Assembly: GCA_023451395.1 (NCBI GenBank)
Contig: JAEXZL010000076.1
Span: 1-6,656 of the forward strand
DNA: 6,656 nt
Origin: Bacillota bacterium
GTDB taxonomy: Bacteria > Bacillota > Clostridia > Clostridiales > Clostridiaceae
Reading direction: 5' to 3'
The translations under genes were made by a program, and so were the position numbers. This document shows, piece after piece, positions 5,464-6,656 of this stretch (position 1 is its first letter; each line of letters starts with the position of its first letter). Below the pieces are notes generated by a model. It saw nothing but the letters and a program-made list of their open reading frames with translations. It was not told the origin of the DNA and ran no database searches.

Positions 5464-6656
5464 ATGGGAATTGCATTAATATTAGCTGAGAAACCATCCG
5501 TTGCTAGAAATATTGCTGAGGCTTTAAAGGTAAATAAAAGAGGCGACGGATATTTTGAAAGTGATAAATATATAGTGACTTGGGCCTTTGGACATCTGCT
5601 TCAGCTATATGATGCAAAGGATTATGACCCAAAGATGAAAAATTGGAAAAAAGAAAATTTCCCATTTATTCCTGATGAGTTTAAATATAAAATCAAAAGG
5701 GATTCTAAAAACAAGGATAGTGTGGATAAGGGTGCAGAAAAGCAACTAAATATTATTAATAAGCTTCTTTCTAGAGAAGATGTAGATAGGGTTATATCCG
5801 CAGTAGATTCAGATAGAGAGGGTGAAGTTCTGGCTACGGAGATTTTTCTATATTTGAAGATCAATAAGCCTATTTTTAGACTGTTACTTAATGAATGGAC
5901 TGAGGATGAGGTCAATAATGGAATGAATTCTTTAGTGCCTATTGAAGAAATGCAGTCCATGCAGGATGCAGGTATGAGCAGGCAATTAACTGATTGGATG
6001 ATTGGAATAAACCTGACCTCAATTACCACTGTTATTTATGGAGATTATAAAAAGATGCTTAATATAGGAAGGGTGCTTCTGCCAACACTAAAAATTATTT
6101 ATGATAGGGATAAGGAAATAGAAAACTTTAAAGAATCCAGTTATTTTAAGCTACTTGCAATCTTTAAAACTGATAATAATGAAGAATTTGAAGGAATTTA
6201 CTATGAAAATGAAGATGAAAAATTCCAGGAAAAGGAGCCTTTAGAGGAGCTAGTTAAAAAAATAAGTGAGCAGAGGGCTGAAATAGTTGAGAAGCTTATT
6301 ACAAGAAAGAAGGAGTATCCACCTCTATTATTTAATTTATCTAATCTTCAGGGATATGTAACTAGCAAACATAAAGGGTGGACTTCAGATAGGGTATTAA
6401 AGGTAGCCCAGGCTCTCTATGAAAAGAAATTTATAACTTATCCAAGAACTGGAAGTGTGGCCTTGGAGGAGAGCTTAAAGGATAGAGTTAAAAAGGTTTT
6501 AGAGTCACTTAAAAAAGGCCTCCCTTATGAAAATGAGATATGCTTTACTGAAAATAAAAGAATCTTCGACAATAGTAAGGTGGAAAGCCATAGTGCAATT
6601 ACGCCTACCTATGTTCTTCCTAGGAGCCTTACCCCAGATGAGCAGGTGGTGTATTC
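5464..6656 (+). CDS. topB: DNA topoisomerase III, type IA (3'-truncated by window edge)
   Basis: Type IA topoisomerase, which cuts one DNA strand through a 5'-phosphotyrosine link to relax or decatenate DNA and resolve replication or recombination intermediates. The frame is open from ATG 5464 to the window end, giving 397 residues of a protein usually of about 700. The N-terminal Toprim domain starts with LILAEKPSVARNIAEAL (5-21; active-site Glu9) and carries the metal-binding DxDxE as D115, D117 and E119 in DSDREGE. Further landmarks are NIGRVLLPTLKIIYDRDKEIENF (starting at 6061), the catalytic Tyr326 in FITYPRTGS, and SHSAITPT (375-382). Most family members read RVQTPTL where this one reads RVLLPTL. 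The Shine-Dalgarno AAAGGGGA (5449-5456) is 7 bases from the start. Conserved Tyr and Toprim residues are intact, so the visible part looks functional. TopB rather than TopA is chosen from the AEKPSVA start and the SHxAITPT block. Confidence 0.93.
   Translation, partial: MGIALILAEKPSVARNIAEALKVNKRGDGYFESDKYIVTWAFGHLLQLYDAKDYDPKMKNWKKENFPFIPDEFKYKIKRDSKNKDSVDKGAEKQLNIINKLLSREDVDRVISAVDSDREGEVLATEIFLYLKINKPIFRLLLNEWTEDEVNNGMNSLVPIEEMQSMQDAGMSRQLTDWMIGINLTSITTVIYGDYKKMLNIGRVLLPTLKIIYDRDKEIENFKESSYFKLLAIFKTDNNEEFEGIYYENEDEKFQEKEPLEELVKKISEQRAEIVEKLITRKKEYPPLLFNLSNLQGYVTSKHKGWTSDRVLKVAQALYEKKFITYPRTGSVALEESLKDRVKKVLESLKKGLPYENEICFTENKRIFDNSKVESHSAITPTYVLPRSLTPDEQVVY

Noticed and set aside
5622..6029. 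Minus-strand open frame of 135 codons within topB
   Set aside because: It is antisense to the conserved Toprim region, and its Ser/Leu/Ile-rich composition is typical of a reverse-complement shadow.
1..6656. Mobile element, CRISPR array, toxin-antitoxin or defence system
   Set aside because: No transposase, integrase, terminal repeats, regular spaced repeats or small paired genes are visible. Every large frame belongs to a housekeeping or transport family.

Overview
The window is AT-rich and has strong purine-rich Shine-Dalgarno sites (AAAGGGG, AAAGGAG, GGAGGT), short U-tailed terminator hairpins and clostridial-looking proteins. It most likely comes from the chromosome of a low-GC Gram-positive anaerobe, Clostridium or a close relative. 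This is inferred from composition and protein style, not from a database match. All recognisable genes lie on the + strand. I see no mobile element, CRISPR array, tRNA or rRNA.

Layout: (1) 1-653 is the 3' two thirds of a class I mannose-6-phosphate isomerase gene (manA), closed by a terminator. (2) 891-2607 is a two-gene phosphate-uptake operon: a PiT-family permease followed 40 bases later by a PhoU-like DUF47 protein, closed by a terminator. A tandem 11-bp repeat lies upstream of the permease. (3) 2727-3224 is a divergent TspO/MBR-family membrane protein with its own short leader. (4) 3225-3529 is a gene-free, very AT-rich stretch. It holds a good candidate extended -10 promoter, two inverted repeats and an unusual ribosome-binding region. 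(5) 3530-5242 encodes an oligopeptide-type ABC transporter substrate-binding lipoprotein with no permease or ATPase gene beside it, closed by a strong hairpin. (6) 5298-5409 is an apparent C-terminal scrap of an amidohydrolase gene, with its body lost and its frame broken. (7) 5464-6656 is the N-terminal part of DNA topoisomerase III (topB), which runs off the window.

The genes look like ordinary chromosomal housekeeping and transport units. Only the PiT permease and the DUF47 protein are an obvious functional pair. I did not find a convincing new multi-gene system. The points most worth a second look are the hairpin between the Shine-Dalgarno and the start codon of the lipoprotein gene, the decayed amidohydrolase tail, the PiT permease with both signature asparagines replaced, and the unexplained repeats in the two AT-rich leaders.
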